A stretch of DNA of 64,000 bases from Pigmentiphaga sp. (GTDB lineage Bacteria; Pseudomonadota; Gammaproteobacteria; Burkholderiales; Burkholderiaceae_B), in assembly GCA_023228945.1 (NCBI GenBank), contig JALOAI010000008.1:62001-126000 (forward strand), given 5' to 3'. Position numbers and translations under genes: made by a program. Below, in pieces: positions 56,290-63,462 of the stretch. The first letter of the stretch is position 1. Every line of letters starts with the position of its first letter. The notes under the pieces are model-generated. The model was not told where the DNA came from and ran no database searches. It saw nothing but the letters and a program-made list of their open reading frames with translations.

Positions 56290-56423
56290 GAAACGCAGAA
56301 AAATGGACAAGCGCGGCATCCGTCGCGCCGGGTTGCAGCATAGCAAACCTCGCCGCCGCGTTAACATGGGACAATGAAAGCGATGGCCGTGATAGGTGCG
56401 GCCTGCAACTCTCGGATAGTTCG

Positions 56424-58508
56424 ATGCGGCTGACCACGCGTCCAAGCGCAAGCCTCGTTTGCCAGGGCGAAGCCCGGCAGGGCCAGTTGACCACGCGCCT
56501 AAGCGCAAGCCCCGTCCTTCAAGACGGGGTCAAGCGAGGCCATTGCTCCGCCGCGGCGCCAGAGGCGCCCCCGCGTCGTGGCAACGCAGCCCTGGCCGAT
56601 GGGGCCCGGCTCCTCGCGGGCCACCCTGGGCCGCCGGGCCGTAGCCCGGGCGCCACGGCCGGCAGGCTGGGAATCTTCGCGATCTTCAAGGCGTGGCGGG
56701 CGGGCCTTGGCCTTTCCTTGTGTCTGTTGCTGCTGCCGGCCGGGGCGTTTGCCTCCGATCTTGACACCTCCAGACCCGAAGCCGATCCGCTGGGCACGCA
56801 TCCCTTGCCCGTTCCTTCCGAGTGGCTGCCGAAGTCGCTGCCGCCGGCATCGGGTCAGTTGCCGGCGCTCGAGCTCACCGGCGAGCTGCTGTACCAGATC
56901 CTGGCCGCGGATTTCGCGGCGCAGCGCGGCGCGTGGGCGGCGGCGATCAACACCAGTCTGCAGGTGGCGCGCCAAACCCGCGACCCGCGCATGGCCCAAC
57001 GGGCGCTCGAATTCTCCCTGGCGTCCGATAACTTGCCGCGCGCCTGGGATTCGGCACGCGTCTGGCTCGAGCTGGCGCCCCACGATCCCCAGGCCCAGCA
57101 GGCCGAAGTGATGTTGGCGGCCGCCAACGGCAGCACCGACAACCTTGCCCGCGTCCTGGCCGATCAGCTTGCCCAGACGCCGGACAAGGGCGAAGCCATC
57201 CTGCAGATCCAGATCATTTTGTCGCGCTTAAGCGACAAACAAGCGGCGCTCCGGGTTCTGGAAGAACTGCTTGCCGGCCCATGGGGCGAGCTGCCCGAAG
57301 CTCGGGCCGCGCTGGCCCAGGCCGCCTACGAGGCGGGCGACGCCCCGCGGGCCCTGGCCGAAGCCCGGGCCGCGCTGGCGGCCCGTCCCGACTGGGACAT
57401 CGCCGCCGGCATGGTGCTGCAGTTCGGCCTGCCCCTGCAGCCCGACGCCACGCTGACCGAAGTGCGCGCCTATCTCGACCGCCATCCGGCGGATCGCGGC
57501 GTGCGGCTGTCCTACGTCAGCGCGCTGGTGCGCGTGGGCCGGGTCGAAGAGGCGCTGGCCGAGGTCGAGCGCATGATGAGCCGCACGCCCGAAGATTTCG
57601 AGCTGCTGTATTTGCGCGGCGCGATCAATGCCGAGGCCGGGCGGCCGCGCGAGGCCCGCAAGTGGCTCGACGAATACATCGCCATCGAAACCGATCGCCG
57701 GCGTTCCAACCCGGAGGCCTTCGATCCCGCCTCCAGCCTGGCCGATGCCGAAATGATGCGCGTCAGCATGGCCGAGGACGCCGGCGATCTCGACGAGGCC
57801 TATCGCCTGCTGCTGCAGGTGCGGGCGCCCGAAGCCGAGGTACAAGCCGGCTTGCGCAAGGCCATCATCCGGGCGCGGCAGGATCGCCTCCCCGAAGCCA
57901 TGGCCGAGCTCGACGCCATCGAGATCGAAGACGAGCGGGAAGCGGTGCTGGTGGCACTTACGCGGGCCCAACTGCTGCGCGATGGCGGCCGCCTCGAAGG
58001 GGCGGTGCAGGCGCTCGAGTCCGCTTTGCAGCAGCTCCCTGAAAGCCACGAGATTCGCTACGACCTGGCGCTGCTCTATGGGCGCCAGGAGCGCTACGAC
58101 GATCTCGAGTATCAACTGCGCCAGATCATCGAGGCCGACCGCCGCAGTGCCCATGCCTTCAATGCGCTGGGCTATACCCTGGCGGATCGGAACCTGCGGC
58201 TGGTCGAAGCCCGGCAACTCATCGAGCGTGCGCTCGAGTTGCGGCCCGACGATCCGGCGATCCTCGACAGCATGGGCTGGGTGCTCTACCGCCAGGGCGA
58301 CCTGCCGCAGGCGCTGGAATACCTGCAGCGCGCCTGGGAGCGCCTGCCCGATGCCGAAATCGGCACCCATCTGGGCGAAGTGCTGTGGCAGATGGGGCGC
58401 CACGATCAGGCGCGCGCGGTGTGGCGCAAGGTATTGGCCACCGAGCCCGATGGCGAGTTGCTGCGCGACACCCTGCGGCGCCTGGGCGTTACCCTGGAGG
58501 CGCCATGA
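56424..58508 (+). CDS. TPR-repeat protein with repeat-coded N-terminal extension
   Basis: 694 residues from the ATG at 56424. Residues 86-110 (FAIFKAWRAGLGLSLCLLLL, then PAGAFA) are a signal peptide; the rest is a chain of tetratricopeptide-like helices, clearest in the last 250 residues (AFNALGYTLADRNLRLVEAR, ILDSMGWVLYRQGDLPQALEY). The first 85 residues are coded by the dispersed repeat (LTTRPSAS and LTTRLSASPVLQDGVKRG). No in-frame ATG or GTG lies between the repeat and the signal peptide, so the true start is unclear (a CTG/ATC near residue 82 or the repeat ATG). It is likely a periplasmic or outer-membrane scaffold. The stop overlaps a lolB-frame ATG. Confidence 0.75.
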   Translation: MRLTTRPSASLVCQGEARQGQLTTRLSASPVLQDGVKRGHCSAAAPEAPPRRGNAALADGARLLAGHPGPPGRSPGATAGRLGIFAIFKAWRAGLGLSLCLLLLPAGAFASDLDTSRPEADPLGTHPLPVPSEWLPKSLPPASGQLPALELTGELLYQILAADFAAQRGAWAAAINTSLQVARQTRDPRMAQRALEFSLASDNLPRAWDSARVWLELAPHDPQAQQAEVMLAAANGSTDNLARVLADQLAQTPDKGEAILQIQIILSRLSDKQAALRVLEELLAGPWGELPEARAALAQAAYEAGDAPRALAEARAALAARPDWDIAAGMVLQFGLPLQPDATLTEVRAYLDRHPADRGVRLSYVSALVRVGRVEEALAEVERMMSRTPEDFELLYLRGAINAEAGRPREARKWLDEYIAIETDRRRSNPEAFDPASSLADAEMMRVSMAEDAGDLDEAYRLLLQVRAPEAEVQAGLRKAIIRARQDRLPEAMAELDAIEIEDEREAVLVALTRAQLLRDGGRLEGAVQALESALQQLPESHEIRYDLALLYGRQERYDDLEYQLRQIIEADRRSAHAFNALGYTLADRNLRLVEARQLIERALELRPDDPAILDSMGWVLYRQGDLPQALEYLQRAWERLPDAEIGTHLGEVLWQMGRHDQARAVWRKVLATEPDGELLRDTLRRLGVTLEAP
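56432..56590 (+). repeat. Dispersed palindromic repeat, copy 6 (tandem box A)
   Basis: Box A at 56432-56454 and again at 56489-56511, the second followed by the hairpin CCCCGTCCTTCAAGACGGGG, GTCAAGCGAGGCC and a GGCGCC...GGCGCC hairpin. The element is in frame with the TPR gene and free of stops. Confidence 0.8.
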
Positions 58509-58654
58509 GCGGGGGGCCGGGCCGCGCCAAGCGCGAATCCTCCCTCGGGGAGGAAGTCGCGCAGCGGCTGGAGGGCGCCGTCAACGCGCCGGGCCGTCCC
58601 AAGCGAGAACCCTCCCTTGGGGGGGAAGTCGCGCAGCGACTGGGGGATGGTTCA
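58509..58654 (+). repeat. Tandem hairpin repeat between TPR gene and lolB
   Basis: Two related units of about 70 bases: AAGCGCGAATCCTCCCTCGG and AAGCGAGAACCCTCCCTTGG, each followed by GGGAAGTCGCGCAGCG-type sequence. Their layout (AAGCG core, C-run/G-run hairpin, GCGCAGCG box) resembles the larger dispersed repeat. They are in frame with lolB from an ATG at 58505. Confidence 0.7.
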
Positions 58655-59245
58655 GTGAGGGCGCGTCGGGCCGTCGTCCTGGCGATGGTGGCCCTGGCAA
58701 CGGGTTGCGCCACGCCCACCGCCTTGCTGCCCACTGGCGAGGGCCGTGGCCGCTCGCTGTCGCGCACCGGCCGTTTCGTGATCAACGTCCGCCAAGCCGA
58801 CGGCTCGTCCGAAGTGGTGCAGGGCGGCTTTGCCTGGCTCGACCACGATGGCCAGCTCACGCTCGATCTCACCTCTCCGCTGGGGGCCGCGCTGGCCCGC
58901 CTGGAGGTCGCCGCCAACGGTAGCGCCACCCTGACCGAAGCCAACGGCACCGTGACTCGCGCGCCTTCGGCCAATGCGCTCATGACGCGCGTCGTCGGCG
59001 TTGCCGTGCCGGTGGCCAGCCTGCGGGATTGGCTGGCCGGCGAGCTGACTCCGGGATTGCCGGCCAGCGTCGACGAGCGCGATGCCCTGGCGCGCCCCAC
59101 GCGCTACGGCCAGGCCGGCTGGCAGGTCCAGGTGTCGGCCGCGGATGCCCAAGGCCCGTTGCGGCTGCGGATGGACCGCGGCGGGGGTGGCGAGCCCGAG
59201 ATCGATGTCCGGCTCGCCCTGCAGCCGGTGCCCGTTGCGCCATGA
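58655..59245 (+). CDS. lolB: Outer-membrane lipoprotein insertase LolB
   Basis: 196 residues from a GTG at 58655. VRARRAVVLAMVALATGC is a clean lipoprotein signal with lipobox ATGC. GRFVINVRQADGSSEVVQGG, then FAWLDHDGQLTLDLTSPLG, matches the LolB barrel. It accepts lipoproteins from LolA and inserts them into the outer membrane. An ATG at 58505 (overlapping the TPR stop, ATGA) would add 50 residues coded by two hairpin repeats and bury the signal, so GTG 58655 with GGGGGA upstream is preferred. Confidence 0.85.
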   Translation: MRARRAVVLAMVALATGCATPTALLPTGEGRGRSLSRTGRFVINVRQADGSSEVVQGGFAWLDHDGQLTLDLTSPLGAALARLEVAANGSATLTEANGTVTRAPSANALMTRVVGVAVPVASLRDWLAGELTPGLPASVDERDALARPTRYGQAGWQVQVSAADAQGPLRLRMDRGGGGEPEIDVRLALQPVPVAP

Positions 59246-60426
59246 CCACGGGCCAAGGCGCAAGCCCCGTTCTTCAGGACGGGGTCAAGCGAGGCGGTTG
59301 TTCTCTGGAGCCGAAGGCTCCCCCGACCGGTGGCGCAGAAACTCCAGCCGAGAGGCCGGGGCTCTTCACCGGGCATCGAACGCCCGCCTCATCGTCAAGC
59401 GCGACCAAACCACGGCCAATCCAGGCGGAGACCAGGCCGCCTGGGGGCGCCGGGGCCGGGTCCGGTGCCACGACCGCCGGCGACAGCCTGCGCGAGGTGC
59501 CGGCGCCCGCCAAGATCAACTTGTTCCTGCACGTTCTGGGCCGCCGCGACGACGGCTACCATCAACTGCAAACCGTGTTTCGCTTCCTCGACCTGTATGA
59601 CGAACTGGATTTCGAACGCCGGTCCGACGGCCGGGTGCGGCGGGTCACTCCGCTCGAAGGCGTCGATTCCGATGCCTGCCTGACGGTACGCGCGGCGCGC
59701 GCGCTACAGCAGGCAAGCGGAACCTCGTATGGCGTGGATATCCATTTGCGCAAGCGCATCCCCCAGGGAGGCGGGCTGGGGGGCGGCTCCAGCGACGCGG
59801 CCACGGTGCTGCTGGCCCTCAACCGCCTCTGGCGGACCGGTCTCGATCGCGCGGCGCTGTTGCGGCTGGCCCTGCCGCTGGGCGCCGACGTGCCGGTCTT
59901 CGTGTTCGGCCAAAGCGCCTTTGCCGAAGGCGTGGGCGAGCGCTTGCGGCCGCTGCCCTTGCCGCCCGCCTGGTATGTGCTGCTCCAGCCCGCCGCCGAG
60001 GTCAGCACCGCGGCGGTGTTTGGCCACCCTGATTTGACACGGGATACAAAGCTTGTCAAAATTACGGACTTTCCTGCAGGCAATATTTTGCATTTGCCGG
60101 CAGCGCCCGATTCGGGCGGGCAGGTTTGGCGGTTTGGTCGCAACGATCTCGAGCCCATAGTGCGCAAGCTCTATCCTCAGGTCGAGGCTTCCTGGCAGGT
60201 TGCCGATCAGGCGTTGCAGCAGCACCCGGAAATTCCGGCCAGACTGCGGATGTCGGGGTCGGGCGCATGTCTCTTCATCGAGTGTGCGTCAGCACAACAG
60301 GCCGCTTCCATTCAAGCCGAAATCGCCGCTACAATCCGGTCGTCGGGTGTGGCAGCAAAGGCGATACGGTCAGTGGCGTGTTTTGCTGGTCTGTCGTCGC
60401 ATCCATTGCAGCAATGGGCCGTTTGA
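59242..60426 (+). CDS. ispE: 4-diphosphocytidyl-2-C-methyl-D-erythritol kinase
   Basis: 394 residues from the ATG at 59242, 309 from a GTG at 59497. The conserved body begins VPAPAKINLFLHVLGRRDDG; the GHMP ATP loop is PQGGGLGGGSSDAATVLLAL; the third motif is RMSGSGACLFIE. It phosphorylates an intermediate of the non-mevalonate isoprenoid pathway. Most of the first 85 residues are coded by the dispersed repeat and are not part of the family; the native start is probably near 59497. The 59242 ATG overlaps the lolB stop. Confidence 0.9.
   Translation: MTTGQGASPVLQDGVKRGGCSLEPKAPPTGGAETPAERPGLFTGHRTPASSSSATKPRPIQAETRPPGGAGAGSGATTAGDSLREVPAPAKINLFLHVLGRRDDGYHQLQTVFRFLDLYDELDFERRSDGRVRRVTPLEGVDSDACLTVRAARALQQASGTSYGVDIHLRKRIPQGGGLGGGSSDAATVLLALNRLWRTGLDRAALLRLALPLGADVPVFVFGQSAFAEGVGERLRPLPLPPAWYVLLQPAAEVSTAAVFGHPDLTRDTKLVKITDFPAGNILHLPAAPDSGGQVWRFGRNDLEPIVRKLYPQVEASWQVADQALQQHPEIPARLRMSGSGACLFIECASAQQAASIQAEIAATIRSSGVAAKAIRSVACFAGLSSHPLQQWAV
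59244..59370 (+). repeat. Dispersed palindromic repeat, copy 8
   Basis: Box A (GACCACGGGCCAAGGCGCAA), hairpin CCCCGTTCTTCAGGACGGGG, TCAAGCGAGGCGG, box C GGAGCCGAAGGCTCC, GGTGGCGCAGAAA, box D CTCCAGCC/GGCCGGGG with CTCTTCACC. It lies at the lolB-ispE junction and is open in the ispE frame. Confidence 0.85.
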
Positions 60427-60436
60427 GGTTCACTGT

Positions 60437-60513
60437 TGGGGAGTCGCCAAGTCGGTTAAGGCACCGGATTTTGATTCCGGCATTCGAGGGTTCGAATCCT
60501 TCCTCCCCAGCCA
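60437..60513 (+). tRNA. tRNA-Gln (anticodon UUG)
   Basis: The acceptor TGGGGAG (60437-60443) pairs with CTCCCCA (60503-60509), followed by discriminator G and encoded CCA. The anticodon stem CCGGA/TCCGG encloses a TTTTGAT loop with TTG at positions 34-36. The T-arm GAGGGTTCGAATCCTTC is normal. It starts 10 bases after ispE. Confidence 0.95.
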
Positions 60514-60634
60514 TTTTCTTTCCCGATCCTCCTGAATATCGCTTCCGGTCGGGCCTGTGTGTTCCAGGGTCATCATCGTCAGGGTAATCCGGAAAGAAAA
60601 TGCCAGTTTTCATCTTTCGCTGACAGGTTTGCCG

Positions 60635-60666
60635 AGGCTGTTGAGTGCGGATGTGCTCAACAGCCT
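60635..60666 (+). promoter_or_regulatory. Hairpin in the prs leader
   Basis: AGGCTGTTGAG (60635-60645) and CTCAACAGCCT (60656-60666) form a perfect 11-bp stem with a 10-base loop, followed by TGTTGTTGG. It lies between tRNA-Gln and prs, 34 bases upstream of the prs start. It may end tRNA transcripts or regulate prs. Confidence 0.5.
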
Positions 60667-60700
60667 TGTTGTTGGTGCAGCAGGCAAGGGGCAAGGCGCG

Positions 60701-61651
60701 ATGACGCGACACAATTTCATGATCTTTACCGGCACCGCCAATCCGCGGTTGGCGGTCGATGTGGCCACGCATCTCGACATGCCCCTGGGCAAGATGACCG
60801 TCGGCCGTTTTTCCGATGGCGAGGTGATGGTCGAAATCAACGAGAACGTCCGCGGTAAAGACGTTTTCGTGCTGCAACCCACCTGTGCGCCCACCAACGA
60901 CAACCTGATGGAAATCATGGTGATGGTCGATGCCCTGCGCCGCGCATCCGCCGGCCGCATCACCGCCGCCATCCCCTATTTCGGCTATGCCCGCCAGGAT
61001 CGCCGGCCGCGCTCGGCCCGGGTGTCGATCTCGGCCAAGGTGGTGGCCAACATGCTGCAGGTGGTCGGCGTCGATCGCGTGCTCACCATGGATCTCCACG
61101 CCGACCAGATCCAGGGCTTCTTCGACATCCCCGTAGACAACATCTACGCGGCGCCCATCCTGCTGGGCGACATCTGGAAGCGCAACATGGAAAACCTGGT
61201 GGTGGTGTCGCCCGACATCGGCGGCGTGGTGCGCGCGCGCGCGCTGGCCAAGCGGCTGGAGGTCGACCTCGCCATCATCGATAAGCGCCGTCCGCGCGCC
61301 AACGTGTCCGAGGTGATGAACATCATCGGCGACGTGCAGGGCCGCAACTGCATCATCATGGACGACATGGTCGACACCGCCGGCACGCTGTGCAAGGCCG
61401 CCGCCGCGCTCAAAGAGCAAGGCGCGCTCAATGTCGACGCCTACTGCACCCACCCCGTGCTGTCGGGCGGCGCGGTCGAGCGCATCGCCGAATCCGAGCT
61501 CGACAGCCTGGTCGTGACCGATAGCATTCCGCTGAGCGAGGCTGCCCGCGACTGCGGTCGCATCCGCCAGCTCTCGTGTGCCGCGCTGGTTGGCGAAACC
61601 ATGCTGCGGATTTCGCACGCCGAATCCGTCTCGTCGCTGTTCGTCGAATAG
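60701..61651 (+). CDS. prs: Ribose-phosphate pyrophosphokinase (PRPP synthase)
   Basis: 316 residues, full length. FMIFTGTANPRLAVDVATHL, the flexible loop YFGYARQDRRPRSARV, the signature VLTMDLHADQIQGFFDIPVD, and the PRPP loop IIMDDMVDTAGTL are present. It makes PRPP for nucleotide, His and Trp synthesis. The start at 60701 matches the usual N-terminus. Confidence 0.97.
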   Translation: MTRHNFMIFTGTANPRLAVDVATHLDMPLGKMTVGRFSDGEVMVEINENVRGKDVFVLQPTCAPTNDNLMEIMVMVDALRRASAGRITAAIPYFGYARQDRRPRSARVSISAKVVANMLQVVGVDRVLTMDLHADQIQGFFDIPVDNIYAAPILLGDIWKRNMENLVVVSPDIGGVVRARALAKRLEVDLAIIDKRRPRANVSEVMNIIGDVQGRNCIIMDDMVDTAGTLCKAAAALKEQGALNVDAYCTHPVLSGGAVERIAESELDSLVVTDSIPLSEAARDCGRIRQLSCAALVGETMLRISHAESVSSLFVE

Positions 61652-61738
61652 CCGATACATCCCCGTTTCGTTATCGTCCGGCTGGTCGCGGCCGGGCGAT
61701 GCCGCAGGCCGGCAAGCCCGCCGGCCTGTGATTTTGAT

Positions 61739-61760
61739 GGGCGGCCATGCCGCCTTTTTT
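61739..61760 (+). terminator. Intrinsic terminator directly upstream of rplY
   Basis: GGCGGC, loop CAT, GCCGCC, then six T (61755-61760). Only 10 bases separate it from the rplY start at 61771, and GGAGA of the ribosome-binding site follows the T-run directly. A second hairpin CAGGCCGG/CCGGCCTG lies just before (61705-61728). Confidence 0.65.
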
Positions 61761-61770
61761 GGAGACCTCC

Positions 61771-62379
61771 ATGAAGTTCACCGCCACATCGCGTAGCGTT
61801 CAGGGATCGAGTGCGAGCCGCCGCCTGCGCCGCGCAGGCCGCGTCCCGGCCATCGTCTACGGCGCCGACAAAACGGCCACCAGCATCGAGCTCGATCACA
61901 ACGAGATCTTCCATGCCCTGCGCAAGCCGGAATTCCACGCGTCGATCCTCGACATGCAGCTGGATGGCAAGGGCGAGAACGTGCTGCTGCGTTCCGTGCA
62001 ATGGCACCCCTACAAGCCGCTCGTGCTCCACGTCGACTTCCAGCGCGTGGCCGCCGGCCAGATGCTGACCACCAAGGTGCCCCTGAGCTTCATCAACGGC
62101 GAAGAGTCGCCCGCGGTCAAGCTCAGCCACGCCGTCATCAGCCACGTGCTCACCGAACTCGAAATCAGCTGCCTGCCCAACGATCTGCCCACGTCCATCG
62201 AAGTCGACCTGGGCGAGATGGTGGTCGGCTCGTCGGTGCACCTCGAGCAGATCACGCTGCCGCGCGGTGTCACCTACGCCGCCCATGGTGGCGATCCCAA
62301 CCCGGTGCTGGCTATCGCCCAACTGGTGGGTGGCTCGATTACCGACGAAGGCGACGATAAAGGCGAGGGCGGCGAGTAA
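61771..62379 (+). CDS. rplY: 50S ribosomal protein L25 (CTC/general stress form)
   Basis: 202 residues, the long two-domain form. MKFTATSRSVQGSSASRRLR is followed by AGRVPAIVYGADK and the C-terminal CTC domain (VPLSFINGEESPAVKL, ISCLPNDLPTSIEVDL). It binds 5S rRNA. The start has GGAGA at good spacing. An acidic tail ends the protein. pth, which often follows in related genomes, is absent here. Confidence 0.95.
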   Translation: MKFTATSRSVQGSSASRRLRRAGRVPAIVYGADKTATSIELDHNEIFHALRKPEFHASILDMQLDGKGENVLLRSVQWHPYKPLVLHVDFQRVAAGQMLTTKVPLSFINGEESPAVKLSHAVISHVLTELEISCLPNDLPTSIEVDLGEMVVGSSVHLEQITLPRGVTYAAHGGDPNPVLAIAQLVGGSITDEGDDKGEGGE

Positions 62380-62402
62380 TCTGCCCGACCCCGCGTCAAC
62401 GC

Positions 62403-62499
62403 TGAGCTTCGACGACGTCGAAGCTCAAGCCCTCGCCGCCCATGGCGAGGCTGGCAAAGCCGTTGCGGCGCCCCGTTCCGGAGTCTTCCGGACGGGGCG
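62403..62499 (+). terminator. Two hairpins after rplY
   Basis: TGAGCTTCGAC-GAC-GTCGAAGCTCA (62403-62427) is a perfect 11-bp stem. CGCCCCGTTCCGG/CCGGACGGGGCG (62469-62499) is a second stem with one bulge. Neither has a strong T-run. They probably separate rplY from the luxR-type gene. Confidence 0.45.
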
Positions 62500-62538
62500 T
62501 CTGTCGTTGAGGGGAGGGTTGCGAGGTATAGTCGGAAC

Positions 62539-63225
62539 ATGCACAACCCCATCGAAACCACCAAGCGTTACCTGCTCGAAGCGGCCTTGCTCGTCGTCCC
62601 GGCGCAACGTGTGCTGGTCTACGAGGTGGATGCCGATGGCCAGCCCGTCGGTCATGTGAGCAGCACGCCCAATCAGCACTGGGGCGGCCTCTATCGCCGC
62701 TTTGCCGAGATCGACCCTCTCCATCCCCGGCACTACGGCGCGGTGCCCGGCAGCGTATTCGGAACCGCGGCAGGCTTCGGCGCCCGGGTGGAGAACCAGG
62801 ATTACATCTCGGGCTTTCGCGCGGTGTTGGGCGTTCGCTTCAAGGCCGAGGTGTTCTTGCGCGACGTACGTGGGCAAATCCTGGCGGGCATCCGCTATGC
62901 GCGATTTCGTGATGCCGCGGAGTTCACCACCGAGGAAATGACGCGTTTGGTCAAGATGCAGCGCCTGTTTTCGTGTACGTGGTCGTCGGCGCTATCCGAG
63001 GCCAGGCAGGCACGCTTGCTGGCCGGCCTCACCGAACGGGAGCACGAAGTGCTCGACCTCCTGCTTTCAGGCTATCCCAACGACGACATCGCCCGGCAGT
63101 TGTCGATTGCCCTGCCCACCGTCAAGAACCACGTGAAGAACATTCTTGGCAAGACCGGCCACGCCAATCGCGCCGAGCTGCTCGCCGCGCTCTTGCGCTC
63201 CAGCCGCCCCGTCTACGGCGACTGA
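62539..63225 (+). CDS. LuxR-family transcriptional regulator
   Basis: 228 residues. The C-terminal HTH is GLTEREHEVLDLLLSGYPND, IARQLSIALPTVKNHVKNIL and GKTGHANRAELLAALL. The first 160 residues are an unassigned sensor domain with no phosphorylation site, resembling small orphan regulators near dehydrogenases. The stop codon TGA is the first part of the TGACCACG box A of the next repeat. The convergent gene is an aldehyde dehydrogenase. Confidence 0.82.
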   Translation: MHNPIETTKRYLLEAALLVVPAQRVLVYEVDADGQPVGHVSSTPNQHWGGLYRRFAEIDPLHPRHYGAVPGSVFGTAAGFGARVENQDYISGFRAVLGVRFKAEVFLRDVRGQILAGIRYARFRDAAEFTTEEMTRLVKMQRLFSCTWSSALSEARQARLLAGLTEREHEVLDLLLSGYPNDDIARQLSIALPTVKNHVKNILGKTGHANRAELLAALLRSSRPVYGD

Positions 63226-63345
63226 CCACGCGCCTAAGCGCAAGCCTCGCCGTTTACGGCGAGGTTAGCGAGGCCAAATCTGCCGGAGCCGAAGGCTCCC
63301 CCGAATCGTGGCGGAGAAACTCCGGCCGCAAGGCCGGAGTTCTTC
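63224..63345 (+). repeat. Dispersed palindromic repeat, copy 9
   Basis: Box A (GACCACGCGCCTAAGCGCAA), hairpin CCTCGCCGTTTACGGCGAGG, TTAGCGAGGCCAAATC, box C GGAGCCGAAGGCTCC, GTGGCGGAGAAA, box D CTCCGGCCGCAAGGCCGGAG with TTCTTCACC. A further GC-rich, related stretch runs to about 63460. No gene lies in 63226-63462. Confidence 0.85.
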
Positions 63346-63462
63346 ACCACGCTCCGACGCAAGCCCGTCGCTCAGCGCCGGGCCGGGCGAGGCGAAGGCC
63401 GGTCGCGCCGCCGGCCATGCAGCAGGGTGGCCGAGCCACTCCGGCCAAGCGGCCGGGGCGCT

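Noticed and set aside
60437..60540. tRNA-Gln as an integration (att) site
   Set aside because: No integrase gene or duplicated tRNA 3' end is visible in the window.
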